Assembly: GCA_018136815.1 (NCBI GenBank)
Contig: CM030938.1
Coordinates: 3,921,448-3,985,447, forward strand
DNA length: 64,000 bases
Origin: Isochrysis galbana
Lineage: Eukaryota > Haptophyta > Isochrysidales > Isochrysidaceae
Direction: 5' to 3'
Part shown: positions 1-10,827 of the stretch, in pieces
How positions within the stretch are numbered: the first letter of the stretch is position 1
How the letters are laid out: every line of letters begins with the position of its first letter
Program-made: the position numbers and the translations under genes
Notes under the pieces: model-generated
What the model saw: the letters and a program-made list of their open reading frames with translations, nothing else
Database searches by the model: none
Told to the model about the DNA's origin: nothing

Positions 1-1347
1 ATCAATCGCCGGAGCCTCATGTGCCCCCACTTACACATTTGCGCGCCAACGTGCCTACCAGCAGTTTTCCCTGGCACTGAGGCAACCAAGCGTGCACCTG
101 CCGAGGTGTAGTCGTAGCTTGCGATCCAGCTGAAGTCCAGCGCCGCCCACAGTTGGCGCTGCTCACGATTGCTGGGCTCCCAGCGAGGCGGGGGTGATGT
201 ACCTATACCTTTAATGGCGGCATAGTATTCTGCAAGATCAGAGCCAAACTCTCCGTAGATCAAAGTCTCATGAGGGCTTGTAGATTCAATGCCGGAAGCA
301 TCGTTGTTACCAGCTCGACGTTCAGAAGTACTGCTACTGTCGGCTTCGACGCGCGGAAAGGTCCCCGTCCACACTGCGTTGGTTTTGTTGAGCCAGTCGG
401 AGAAGAGAAGGTTGCCCGTCAAGATGTGGACTGAGAGCAATTGTGGTCGAACAATCACAATTGCCTTCGAGTGATGCGTCCCGAAGCGCTCACATGGAGG
501 CTGGTAGCAGAGCAGTTTGCCTGTCCCGGCGACGTCTCGCTCCTTTGCGGCGGCGGCGGCGGCAGCAGCGCGGCTGCGCGGCGGCATGCCGTCACCTGAG
601 TGGATAGGTGCGGTTGACATGAGTGTAAGGTTGATAAGGTAGCGCCCACCGCCACATGGGAGATGAGGGGTGCGCGCTTGCCGGGCACCATGAAAGACAC
701 GAAGTACGCCGCTGTTTCGAAAAAGAAAGGCACGGAGCGCTGGACAGCTCTCGAAAACCCAGTCGAGATCGATCATGAAGTTGTGCAGGTGCACCTGCAG
801 CAGTTGGGTGCAACCTGTCGATAAGATAGAGAAAGAGAACACATTCGTGTAGAGCCCACGTGAATCCCATGGGCATGCACCCCTGTCTTCCACCCATCCA
901 CGCCCCCCAGAATTGCCGATGATCGAGTGATGGGCGCAGAGGCCGACGTATGGAGTGGGACGCCAGAAGCTGCACAGAGATCAGATCCCATCTGTCGCCC
1001 CCCCCCCCCCCCAGCCCTAGACGCGAGTGGCTCGCGCTTGCGCTAGCATTGGCTAGGTGAGAATGATACATGTGATTCAGAACTAGAGAGCACAGGCAGG
1101 CTGAGCCCACCTCTACCGCATCCGCCAGCTGCTGCACTGAGAGGAGATCCCACAGATCGACTGCGCTCTCATTCACTTCTTCAGGCAGCCGCCAGCCCCA
1201 GTGGAGGCGACTGAAGCGCCAGGCTAGCGGCGCAACCGACCTTCCCCCTTCTTCGCTGCCATCGAACCGTGCGCGCTTCGTGCCGCAACGCCGCACCCCC
1301 GCCTCCACCTCCCCGCCCTCTTCCATTTCCCGCGCCCACGCCGCCAC
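1..1347 (-). CDS. TDP1: Tyrosyl-DNA phosphodiesterase (TDP1-like), 5' part, cut by window edge
   Basis: TDP1 enzymes hydrolyse 3'-phosphotyrosyl bonds left by trapped topoisomerase I and act in nuclear or organellar DNA repair. I infer two exons: exon 1 from 1347 down to 1111, a GT-AG intron 1110-795, and exon 2 from 794 to the window edge, all phase 0. Exon 1 has a basic N-terminus and a segment like the family's N-terminal lid. Exon 2 reads NFMIDLDWVFESCPALR (family: FDVDWL...YP), then the first catalytic motif GTHHSKAIVIV. There the His-x-Lys is followed 18 residues after the Lys by Asn in LTGNL, the same spacing as in human TDP1, and then by SDWLNKTNAVW. Further on CKWGHMRLRRL matches the family's NWGHFRLKKLL. 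The second HKN motif would lie outside the window. An alanine run precedes the first motif, and a short extra intron there (about 587-643) cannot be excluded. The first ATG is at 1347, a second at 1326. Confidence 0.85.
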
Positions 1348-2043
1348 GCCCCCCCCCCCCCTTCTCCCTCGCTCCCCTCCACTCTTCCCTCCCCCCTTCG
1401 TTCTTCTTCCCCTTCTTCAAGCCTCCCTCCACGTTCGTTCTCTCCTCTCCTCGCGGTCGGTTCGGATCCTCACTTCTCATCTTCTTGCCCTCTCTCTTTT
1501 CTCCTCCCTCTCTCCTCCCTCATCCTTCCTTTCTTCTCTCTCCTCTCTCTCTCCCTCCCAATGATCCTCCCGATATATCTCTACTTTGGCCTCTCTGATA
1601 CTGTCTTTCTCGTCCCTTCCTTTCTCCTCTTGGCTGCCTCCTCGGCATGGCGGCCACATATCGTCGTTGCTCTCGTCGTCGTCGGTCGGGCGGCGTGTGG
1701 TGGGGGTCGCTCATCAGTCCACTCTCTCACAGTCGTCGGCATTACACGAATCCTGGCCTTTTTTTCATTCACATGATCTCGCCCCCGCCCCCCCCCCAGA
1801 GAGCGGGAAACGAGGTCCTCCCTCCTCTCTCCCTCCCTCTCTCTGTCTCTCCCTCTCTTTCCCTCTCTCTCTCTCTCTCTCTCTCCCTCCCTCCCCCTCT
1901 CTCTCTGTCTCTCTCTCTCTCTCTCTCTCCTCTCTCCTCTCTCCTCTCTCCTCTCTTCTCTTTCTCTCTCCCTTTTATCTCTCTTTCTCTCTCTCTCGCT
2001 CTCTCTCTCTCCCTCCCCGCGCACCCCCCCCGTCCCCCTCCCC
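1348..2043. promoter_or_regulatory. Shared divergent intergenic region, C/T-rich tract
   Basis: This 0.7-kb stretch separates the divergent TDP1-like and methyltransferase starts and must hold both promoters. The plus strand is almost pure pyrimidine from about 1350 to 1560 and from 1800 to 2040, with CT dinucleotide runs. Similar tracts lie directly upstream of most other starts in this window, on the sense strand. For the methyltransferase this tract is in the usual sense orientation; for TDP1 it is reversed. No TATA box is obvious. Confidence 0.5.
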
Positions 2044-3200
2044 ATGGCGTCCAACACGCCCCAGAAATCCGGCACCTTCGAGTGGGTCTCTGGATGGACC
2101 GAGCAGCTAACACGTCTGCTCAACCCCATCGCCCTCGGCCTCCACCGTGAGGGCGGACTCTGTGCTGTCGACATCGGCTGCGGAACTTCCGAGCTCGCCC
2201 TCCACCTCGCGCAGGTGTGCCACCTCTCCCTCTACCACGGTGTCCCCCCTGCACCTTCCTCCTCCGTCCGGTCTTCCCAGACGAAGCCTCATTGGAGTCG
2301 AACGTGTGCGAAGCCTACGCACTACTCCTGCTGCGTCTCGTGTCTCCTGCTTCTCGCTGCAACTGCCGCAGCCATCGGTCCGATCCCATTGCAGAGAGAA
2401 ATCGCACGCTCTCATGCGCATTTGGGTGGGTTAGCGTGGGATGGATACCCCTGATCTGGAGAAGGGCAGTCGGAGGAGAAAACGTCCTTACTTGTTTGAC
2501 GCGGTGAATATGTTTGGCACCCATGTAGATTCCGGGCATCTCTTCGGTGTTTGCCCTTGACCGCGACGCCGAGTGCATCATGCATATGAAAGAGGCGAAT
2601 CGAGAAAGCAAGGTGGAATGGATAACATGGGATCTCGGTGTGCTCATGCGACCGTATCTAGACCACAGGCACACACACGGCTCGTGGTCATTCTTGAATT
2701 ACCACGTGTCATACGTGTCAATGCCACTTCCAATTCTGACCTGCCAGGGGCAAGTGGCTCTGACGAAGGGCTAACGACTCCGTTGCCAGCCTCATGCTCG
2801 ATTGTTGTGGATAAGGGGACTCTAGATTGCGCCCTCGTTGAGGGCAAGTGCGCTGCCCTACTTTGTGCGGTGGACAAGCTCATGCCTCCAGGCGGCGTGT
2901 ATGCCGTCATATCTTTCCGTCAGGTGTGGCTTCTTTATGTCTATGCGAGGTTGACCCCTAATAGGTGCACACTGCGTCACCGCACTCAGGCACCGGCCGG
3001 AACTCTCAGGTTACGCCTGCTCTGTCGCAGGCGAAACTTCTCAAGCGTATTTTTGCGAGTCCAGCGCTAGCATGGACCATAGAGACAATCATGGACCTGC
3101 GAGACAATGATGTGACTGAAGCCCTGCCGGCTGTCGATGCGATGACAAACGTTGCACAGTGCGAAGCATATACACCTTATGTTACTAGTAGGAACGATGA
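2044..3200 (+). CDS. METTL12/13-like SAM-dependent methyltransferase, 3' end in gap
   Basis: This is a class I methyltransferase of the METTL12/METTL13 (CSKMT/EEF1AKNMT) group, whose known members methylate lysines or N-termini of proteins such as eEF1A and citrate synthase. I infer exons 2044-2214, 2529-2637, 2790-2923 and 3031-3200+, all with GT-AG borders and compatible phases. Exon 1 carries SAM motif I (VDIGCGTSEL). Exon 2 gives the acidic residue after beta-2 (FALDRD). Joining exons 2 and 3 gives WDLASCSIVVDKGTLDC, where DKGTLD is the signature of this group. VYAVISF follows as the next beta strand. Exon 4 continues to the run of N at 3201, so the C-terminus is missing. The start is the first ATG after the pyrimidine tract. 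The substrate cannot be named. Confidence 0.8.
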
Positions 3201-3300
3201 NNNNNNNNNNNNNNNNNNNNNNNNNNNNNNNNNNNNNNNNNNNNNNNNNNNNNNNNNNNNNNNNNNNNNNNNNNNNNNNNNNNNNNNNNNNNNNNNNNNN
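3201..3300. other. Assembly gap (100 N)
   Basis: One hundred Ns of unknown true length. The 3' ends of the methyltransferase (plus) and the TPR gene (minus) both fall in or beside it. Confidence 0.99.
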
Positions 3301-6300
3301 CGTCATCGATTCCTACCTCCTTCCATATGGGTTCGCCATCCACACCAAAGATGCGAGCTGGATCTGCAGCAGCCGCGTCGAGCAACTCGGCACACGCGTC
3401 GGACGCGAGGCGCGATTCAGCATCACCGCGCACTCGCATGTGAATCGATTGGTGTGTGGTTCGCCACCGCTCGACCGCTAGGGCGACACGCACTTGCTGT
3501 CGCGTAAGGGACTCCTCGAGGCGTGCCGAAGGGCCTGCCTTGAAAAGGTCGAGGTACGCCGAGAGCTCCGAATGAACGGCCGCGGTGGTCGGGTGGTGAA
3601 TCTTAGAGCAGCCTCTGCGTTGCTGCTGCTTGTCGCTCGATGTGGCAAATAGAACACTACTCCACAGCCGTTGATATCGCTCCATCGCGCCAATAGGATC
3701 GCCTTGAAGAGCGAGCAGCCGTCCAGCATTGGCGATTGCCGGCTTGTGAGTTGGGCAGCGCTCTGAGGCCTCGTTGTATTGATAAAGCGCGGCACCGAGT
3801 TGGCCTGCTTCCTCAAGGCGCACACCCAATTCAACCTGCAGAGCAGCAAGGAGCTCGCTCCCCTCCTTCACGTCTTCGCTGCTTGTTCTACCCGCTGTGC
3901 CCATCCCCGTAAAATTCGTTGGCAAGGCATCATCTACACGCGAGACAAACCCTCGACCTGGAGTAACTGAAAGCCTTGGGTCGCATCCTCCTGCGTTGCG
4001 CTGTACATCCTCCGCAGTTGCAGTTGACTGGAAGCTAGTATGCGGAGTGAGTAGAGGCCGGAAGGCCCGAGACAGGATTGTCATCGCTGCATGGAGCTCG
4101 TCAATCGCCAACTCGCTCGCCCTCGCACTACGAGAACGAGCACTCCAGATTAAGAGTAGGGCTCCCTCGAAGCGGGTCTGCTTACCGGCAGACGTATGTA
4201 GGACGCGCAGCGGTTCGCTAAAGCAAAGGAGCCCCTCAGCGCCGGCCTTATCGCCTTTTAGCTGTCGGTCAAGGGCCTCATTCAGATGATCGAGCTTGAC
4301 AGTTGTCGGGATAGATGCGGATGGGGGCAGGGGCTCGGGAGGCTCCGTGCCATCCTCCAAGACTGCGTCACTCTTGGTGTTGCTGTTGTCCCGGCTTGGT
4401 CTACCACCATCCACACCTTGCGGGAGTGCCCGTCCGAGCACCGCGCACAAGACTCGCATCTGCCATCGCGTAAGAGGGGGCGAAGTCTCTGCGCTCGGTG
4501 TAAAGCGAGTGTCGAGTGCAGGATGCGATCCCGCCGCGAGTGGGAAAAGGAGACGCGCGGCGGCGCCGAAGTCAGCGACGCCCGCCTCGAGGCAAGTACA
4601 CCATCCTTCAACAGGTTGTTTGAGTGAAGCGAGTACACCAAGCTGCGCTGCGGCTGCGTCCACGTCAGCCTCTTCTGCCAATGCCGAAGCGCACTGGGCG
4701 GGTGCAGAGTCTTTGTCCTCGAGCCTCAGCCTCAGATGCGCGTGCTTCCTCCAGGCCTCCTTGTGCATTTCGCGAAGCATTCCTCGGGCCGCGTGCCAAT
4801 CATTTGCACGAATTGCCACACGTGCGCCATTGACCCGAGCAGTGGAGTCAAGGAGCGCGGCCACGACCAAATCGCGCCGGGCTGCCGCCATATCGCCCAG
4901 GTCGGCCGAGGCGACCGCGCGATTGTTTCGCGCGGCTGCCTCAATCATCCCACCACGAAGCCTCTCTTCTGCAACCTTACCCGTCATTTTTGCCTGTCCG
5001 CCCCTAGCGCTCAGACCATCGGCGTCGGCCGAAGAAAGTCCTACGGCTGTGTTCAAATGAACAAGGGCCTCTTGCGGCCGACAGGCGGCCACGAAAAGCG
5101 CTCCTAGGTTGGCGAGGCTTTGTCGATGCTCAGGCCAGCGTGCGAGCGCGCGAGCGTAGCAAGCCTCGGCCTCTGCCGCGAGCTTGACGGCAGGATCGTC
5201 GCTCGCATCAGCCGCCGCTTGTGCCGTCTGCGCCATTGCAGCATGCTGCTGGCTTGCGCCTCGGCGTAACAGCGGGAGGGAGGACATGGCGATACAGCAC
5301 TTGTCCGAAACTGCTCCCCGCACACCGGCTTCGATACCGGCGCTCCCCGGGGAATCAGTGGTGGATGTGCCCGTTTGTCTTCCTAGCAGTTGGTCGACAG
5401 CCGTCGGAAGACCGCCCGTGCAGAGCGTGCCGCCGGTCGAGGCGGCTGAGCCTTTCCGCCTTGGCACGGCGACGGCGCCACTCGTTCGGCAGCTTAGCGG
5501 CGGGGGAGGTGCACGCCCGCCAAGCAAGGTGGCCATCGCCGCTGCCTCGTTAGCTGCTTGTCTTGCCGCCTCCTTGGCTGCGGCTTCGCGTGTGACGCCA
5601 ACGTTGCACCATGCGGTCGCAGCCATCCGCCGGATGGACTGCGTTGCGCCGCCGTGCGAGGCGAGCAGGTCCAGGGAAGTAGAGGCTGCCTCGAGATCGC
5701 ATGTTGCCTGCGTAACGTTCATGCGGAGTGTAAAGCGAGGAACATGAGAAGGGACTGCACTCCAGAGTCGAGTATGGCGGCCATCCGTTTGATCGGCTGC
5801 TATGGGACTGGCAGCTTGCCCATGCACAGCACGGCTCTCGTGTGACAAGGCTCAGCACGGCCGGGCAGGGCTAGATGCAGACTCACCTGTCCAACATCGC
5901 CCGCTGCCCAAAGCAGTCTGGCGCGACTGAGCTGGACGCTCGACGCCTCGATCGCAGCGGCGCCGTGATCTGCGACGAGTGGCGCTAGCAATTCAAGCGC
6001 AAAGCCGTAAAGCGGAAGTGCGACCTGAGCACCAGCCCTACGACCCTCACCGGCAGTGCGACCGGTGCTAGACTCAGCAGCGGCTGCCAATTGCCGAACG
6101 CACGTGGCGAGCATGATCACTCGCTCAGGATCTGAATTTGCCTTGGACACATGCGATTGCGCCCGATTGCCTCCACGATGAACGGCGTGGTTGGATGCTT
6201 CTGCTGTTGACGCATCGCGCTTGCAGCCATTGTTTGGCCGGCGGACTTGCGCCCAGAGCTCTGGTGGAGCGGAGATGGCGTGTGCTGGAAGGGCGCGGAG

Positions 6301-9300
6301 GAGCTGTGCAGCCGCGTCCCGGAATGGCTCCGCCGCTTTGATTGAGGCATCTGCGGAAACGTCCGCACGTCCAGCATGCTCAGGGTCCTCCGAGACCATT
6401 GACTCGACAATCGCCTCTGCCTTGGCCGAAATTGCGGCGCTTGTGATGAAGGCGCGGTAGAGTGACGGCAAAGGGTCGTCTCCATCGGCAACCGACGCCT
6501 TGTTAAATTCGTCCATAGCCGCCTTGTCATCGCCTGCTAGCCAACGCGCCCATCCGAGTGCCGTGCGGACTGCGCACGAGCCTGGACGTAACGTCAGCAC
6601 GGTCCGCAGCTCCTCCACGAGGGCCTCGAGCCGCGACGATTGCGTTGCCGTTGGCATCGACCCCGCTACGCGAACCTTAGCCATTTCAGCCCCGTGCGCG
6701 TGCAGCCATAGCCGAGCTCGCGCCTCGGTCAGCTTGGCCACTTCGAGAGGATCTAAGGCCAACTCCTTGTCCAAAGCATCGCGCAGGGGTGCATCCGCAT
6801 CCTCAAGCCTCCCCTCTCGTGCCCGCAGCGCAGAGAGGGCGAGGCGAGCAGGAAGGTGCCTAGAGTCATAGTCGCTGAGCAGTGTCTGCAAGGCCACCTC
6901 AGCGTCGGCGGTGCGTTGGTTGGTGTGGCCGAGGAGAAGCGCGCGTTGGTACAACACGAGTGGCACCAGCGATGTCCACGGCTTTTCGTCGACAGTGCGC
7001 TCGTGGCGTTCCTCCGCCGTCTCGCCCACGCCTTGAGATGCGTCGCGTCCGCCTTTGGTCGACGACGACAAGCACGAGATGCCATGACTCTGCAGCCATC
7101 GAAGGGCCTCCTCGTTAGCTGCTAACGCGGCCTTGCTATCAATCTCGCTCAGCGCGTTGGCGAGCGCATATTGCGCGACCGCCTTGCCGCCCTTGGGCAT
7201 GAGCGTTTCGCCCATCGCCGCCGCCGCGCGCAGAGCTGCCGCGGCCTCCGTCTTGCGACGGTAGCGGGAGCTCAACGTACCAAAGACGTAGCGCGCGAAC
7301 CACAATTGCTTCGGATGGAGCGAATCGGTAGCCTCCGCCTCTGCGTGCAGGGCTCGGCGCATCGCCTCCAAGGCCTCAATGAGCGCCTCCTCTGCGTGGC
7401 GGGCAGCCAATTTAGCGGCCGCGCTCGTCGAACCCCTCGCGCACCGGCTACTACCATCCCTTGGCTGGAGGAGTCTGGCTGCCATCTGGGCGTGTAGCAT
7501 GCCACGCGCGAACCAAGCGCGAGCTGGGGACTCGCCATGCTCCGCCATTGCCTCCGCCGCCTGCCGGTACGCGACCGCCGCCTCGCGCTCTCGGCCCTGC
7601 AGCGAGAGCAGGTGGGCCGCGCGGAGGGACACGCCATCACCTGCCCTTTCGACGGCTTCTGCTGCCGCCGCCGCATCGCCATGGCGCAGGCGGAGATCGG
7701 CGAGCGTGTGCAATGCTCGGCGGCCATCGCGATCACCTAGCATTGCCGCCGCACCCTCGAGCGCCGCCATCGCAGCAACCTCCTCGGCCTCCCCCTGCGG
7801 CCGGGAAACCCCGCACTTTTGATCAGCGGCTTCCTCGCCCTCTCCGGACTCATCGTCGCTGCCAATCGGCCCGGATTGATGTCGCGTGCCAAAGTCCGAC
7901 GTGCGCAGCAGCACGTTCCCTGTTGGCCCCCGCGCGCGCGCAGCGGCGAGCAGCAACAGCTCTGCACGCCGCATGTGCACGCGCCCCACTGCCCGTCGTA
8001 GCTTTGGAACGGCCCGACAAAGCGCGGCGTGTGCCTGGCGCAGTGGCCTGCACGTGATGGGCAGCTTCATAGCGTCGGCGGCGGCGCGAGCGTCGCCCTT
8101 CCCCTCCAAAAGCATCGAGCGCATCCAGCACACCTGGAGCTCGCATAAAACCAAGGCAGCGCGGTCGCGCTCTGAGCCCGGCTTCATAGAGCGTTGGAGG
8201 AATTCCCCAAGCGACTCGTGCGCACGAAGGAGGGCTCCGAAGGCCTCGTCGCACAGAGCCGCTGCCATGGCGCTCTCGTCGTCCATGCCGATTGCACCAA
8301 TGCACCACCGAGCCATCGCCATCGAGGCATCGAAAGCGCCGCGCGGTGGCGATTCGGTGCACACCTGCCACTCCCACCCGCCTGCAGCCCACGTTTCTAG
8401 AGAGCTGAGGGTGGCAGCGGCCTCTGCGGCACGGCCGGCCGCGAGCAGCCCGATTGACGTTTGGATAAGCGCCTCGCCTAGCCGGTCCGCGACGTCACTT
8501 TCCTCAATCACAAGCCCGAGGCGCTCCGCCTCGATGGAAATTTCGCCGCCGGTGGACTCCGCGCTACCATCCCGGCCAGAAGCAGGCAACTTCTCGGCAT
8601 TAAACTTGCTCACCCTCGTCTGATTTGCAGGCGTGCGGCGGCGGCCCGCATCCCTGGCCGTGCCAGCTGCGTCCGCCGCGTCCCTCTTGACAAACCCGGC
8701 TTCAATCAGCGCCTCAAGGTTGCTGAGGACCACGGGCGACGGCCGACCGACAACCGGAGTTTCGCGGTCGGCCTCCGCCTCCAGTGAGAGGCGGTATTCG
8801 CGCCACGAGGTGGCACAAGAGGCGAGCTGCGCCCAGCCTCCTCCCACGGCGCTCCAGCTCGTGGGCAGCGAATGGGAGAGGGCCTCGAGCAATTGTCCGC
8901 AGAGCATTGCTAGCACAGCTGGTCTGGCCGGGGGGATGCCTTGCGCGAATGTCTCGCCGCTCGCAAGCCGAGACTGACCGCTGAAAAGCTCGTCCAACAG
9001 CTCGACTAACGCGATCGCCGCAGCGCCTGCGTGCGGCGGCGTCGGCATCCCGGCGATTGTTTCACGTCCGCTCGGCACCTCGATCATACCTCGGAGTTTG
9101 CTGAGCAGTGCGACGTATCGCGCCGTCTGCCCGAGCAGCCGGTAACAGTCGAGCTGGCCCACGAGCGCCTCCAGCTCGAGCGCATGGTGTGTGAGCCCAT
9201 CCTCGTCATGCGCGCGCGCCTCATCCTCATGCTCGACCCGGTGCTCGTCGCCCAGCGGGTCGATTAGCACTGGCAGCCGCACCTTTGGCGCCTCGCTACC

Positions 9301-9846
9301 CTCTCTCGCCGCCGCAGCGGCTCGCTCGGCCAGCGCCTCAGCGGCCGCGCAGAGCTCTCTGGCCGCGAGGTCGGCCGCTTCCTCCGCATCATCGCGTAGC
9401 GCGGCGGCGAGCGCGCGCGCGCTCTTCTCGAGGCGCTGTGAGGGGTCAGTCAGTGCCGAAGCGGCTCCCCCTCCCAACAGAAAGGGGGAGAAGGCGGACT
9501 CCTCCCCCGTGGAGCGCGTCCTCGCTGCACCGTGCCCCTCGCACGTTGTCTTCCCCTTGAGTTCCGACGCGCCCAGCCCTCCTGCCAGCCGCGCCCCGAC
9601 CCCCGCGCGGGCAGAGGAGCAGGAGGAGGAAGGGCGGTGGGCGGTTGCGGGAGGAGAGAGGTGGCTCTCTTTCGAGAGACAAGGAGAGAAGGGCCCAGGG
9701 TGAAGGAGGGCGGCGGCGCTGGCGTAGAGAGTGCACGCGCGCTCGAAGCGCAGCGCGGAACGAGCTCGGCTTGCCGCGTTCAGTAGCCAAGCCACCCCCG
9801 CGAGGCTCTCGCGGCTGAGGGGAAGAGGGCCGACCCCCTCCGCCAT
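3301..9846 (-). CDS. Very large tetratricopeptide-repeat protein, 3' end in gap
   Basis: This is an alanine-rich helical-repeat protein of more than 2,100 residues, probably a scaffold. Exon 1 runs from an ATG at 9846 to 5887 (1,320 codons, phase 0), ending in CAG before GTGAGT. Intron 5886-5708 ends in ACGCAG, and exon 2 continues in phase 0 from 5707 to the gap. TPR-like helix pairs are clear in places, for example EACYARALARWPEHRQSLA in exon 2, ALYQYNEASERCPTHKPAIA near the C-terminus, and AEVALQTLLSDYDSRHLPAR in exon 1. Other parts are Ala/Arg/Glu-rich coiled helix with low-complexity linkers. I do not recognise the orthologue. The ATG at 9846 is preferred over upstream in-frame codons because those lie in the C/T tract and would code only Ser/Leu/Pro repeats. 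More introns in exon 2 are possible. Confidence 0.7.
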
Positions 9847-10260
9847 CCTAGAGAGAGAAGGGGGGAAGGAGGGGTGGAAGAGGGAGAAGAGGAGGCAGTG
9901 GAGAGGAAGGAGAAACAGAAGAGAAAGAGAAGAAAAGTAGTGCAGGGAGACGATGGAGGAAGAGAGAGAGAGAATGCGGAGAGGGGAGAGAGACCGCGAC
10001 CCACACACAGATGTAAAAGATTGAAGGAGGAGTAGAGTAGAGGAGATCCTCCCGTCCTCTCTCCCTCTCGCTGTCCGCCCCCCCCCCCCCCTTTCCCCCT
10101 TTCTTCCTCTCCCTCCCCCCAAGACTTATCCTCTCCCCCCCCCCCCCCCTTCTTCTCTCTCCTTTTTGCGCTATTCCTGTCTCCTTTCACTCTACTATCT
10201 CTCACAGCTCTCCCCCTTTTCCCTCTCCCTCTTGGCCGCCGGCGGCGAGTCGGGTAAATC
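9847..10260 (-). promoter_or_regulatory. C/T-rich 5' flank of the TPR gene
   Basis: From about 9847 to 10060 the plus strand is G/A-rich, so the sense strand of the minus-strand TPR gene has a pyrimidine tract next to its ATG, as at most genes here. From 10060 to 10250 the strand bias flips to C-rich on the plus strand, with runs of 14-15 C. I see no other element. Confidence 0.45.
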
Positions 10261-10813
10261 AAATACTAGTACAAATTCTGGATCATTGGGTCGCGGGCAA
10301 CTTCTCGCTCCATTTGGGGCTTTGGCTTTGGACGGCGACGTTGATGTTCTCTCGCTCGCAGCTCTGCGCGTTGCTGCACCCTAACCCTAACCTTCTCCTC
10401 CTCCATGGAGAAATACTCGATCTGCACGTGGTGGGTGTTTGTCGCATCCGCGATCAACCTGTTTGGCTGTTTGTTTTAGTTTTAGGAATCGTCTACGTTT
10501 TACGTTTCTATGCCCCTCCTGGTAGGCTGGTAAGCTAGGCACCGTTGGAGAATCTCGCTACGTCCTACGTTCGCCTTCTTCGCCCTCGCCTCCTTTGTCG
10601 CCTAGGAGTACCTTGTCGCCTGCTTTGCCTCTCGCATGGTTTACCTCCTTGCGTGCCCCTAGCGTTTTTAGTTTACGTTTACGTGTTACGTCGCGCGTTT
10701 ATTAGCGTTTAGGTATCGCCGGTCCAAGGGACCGCTCCCTTGTGTGACCCGGATCTCCCTCAGGTGTTGGCCGTTGGATTATATCGTGGCGCTACTTTAC
10801 TTCGGTCTTCATT
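10261..10813. other. Intergenic, no supported gene
   Basis: This is AT-richer intergenic DNA with many short TTTACGTTT-like words between 10480 and 10710. I see no credible coding region or RNA gene. Its right end is the insertion site of the LINE described next. Confidence 0.5.
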
Positions 10814-10827
10814 AAACCAGTTATGGT
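10814..10827 (+). repeat. Left target-site duplication of LINE
   Basis: The 14-mer AAACCAGTTATGGT is repeated exactly at 13256-13269, bracketing the LINE fragment. The left copy abuts the truncated ORF and the right copy abuts the T/A tail. Confidence 0.85.

Noticed and set aside
8000-9703. Long plus-strand frames opposite the TPR gene (for example 7886-8623, 9191-9703)
   Set aside because: Antisense shadows of GC-rich, alanine-rich coding sequence without motifs.
5800-10122. 5' extension of the TPR frame to 10122 and 3' extension to 5800
   Set aside because: The 5' part is low complexity in the C/T tract; the 3' part passes a good GTGAGT donor after which the next exon resumes in phase.
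10378-10391. Telomere-like CCCTAACCCTAACC
   Set aside because: Only two units, internal, and flanked by ordinary intergenic DNA; chance is enough to explain it.
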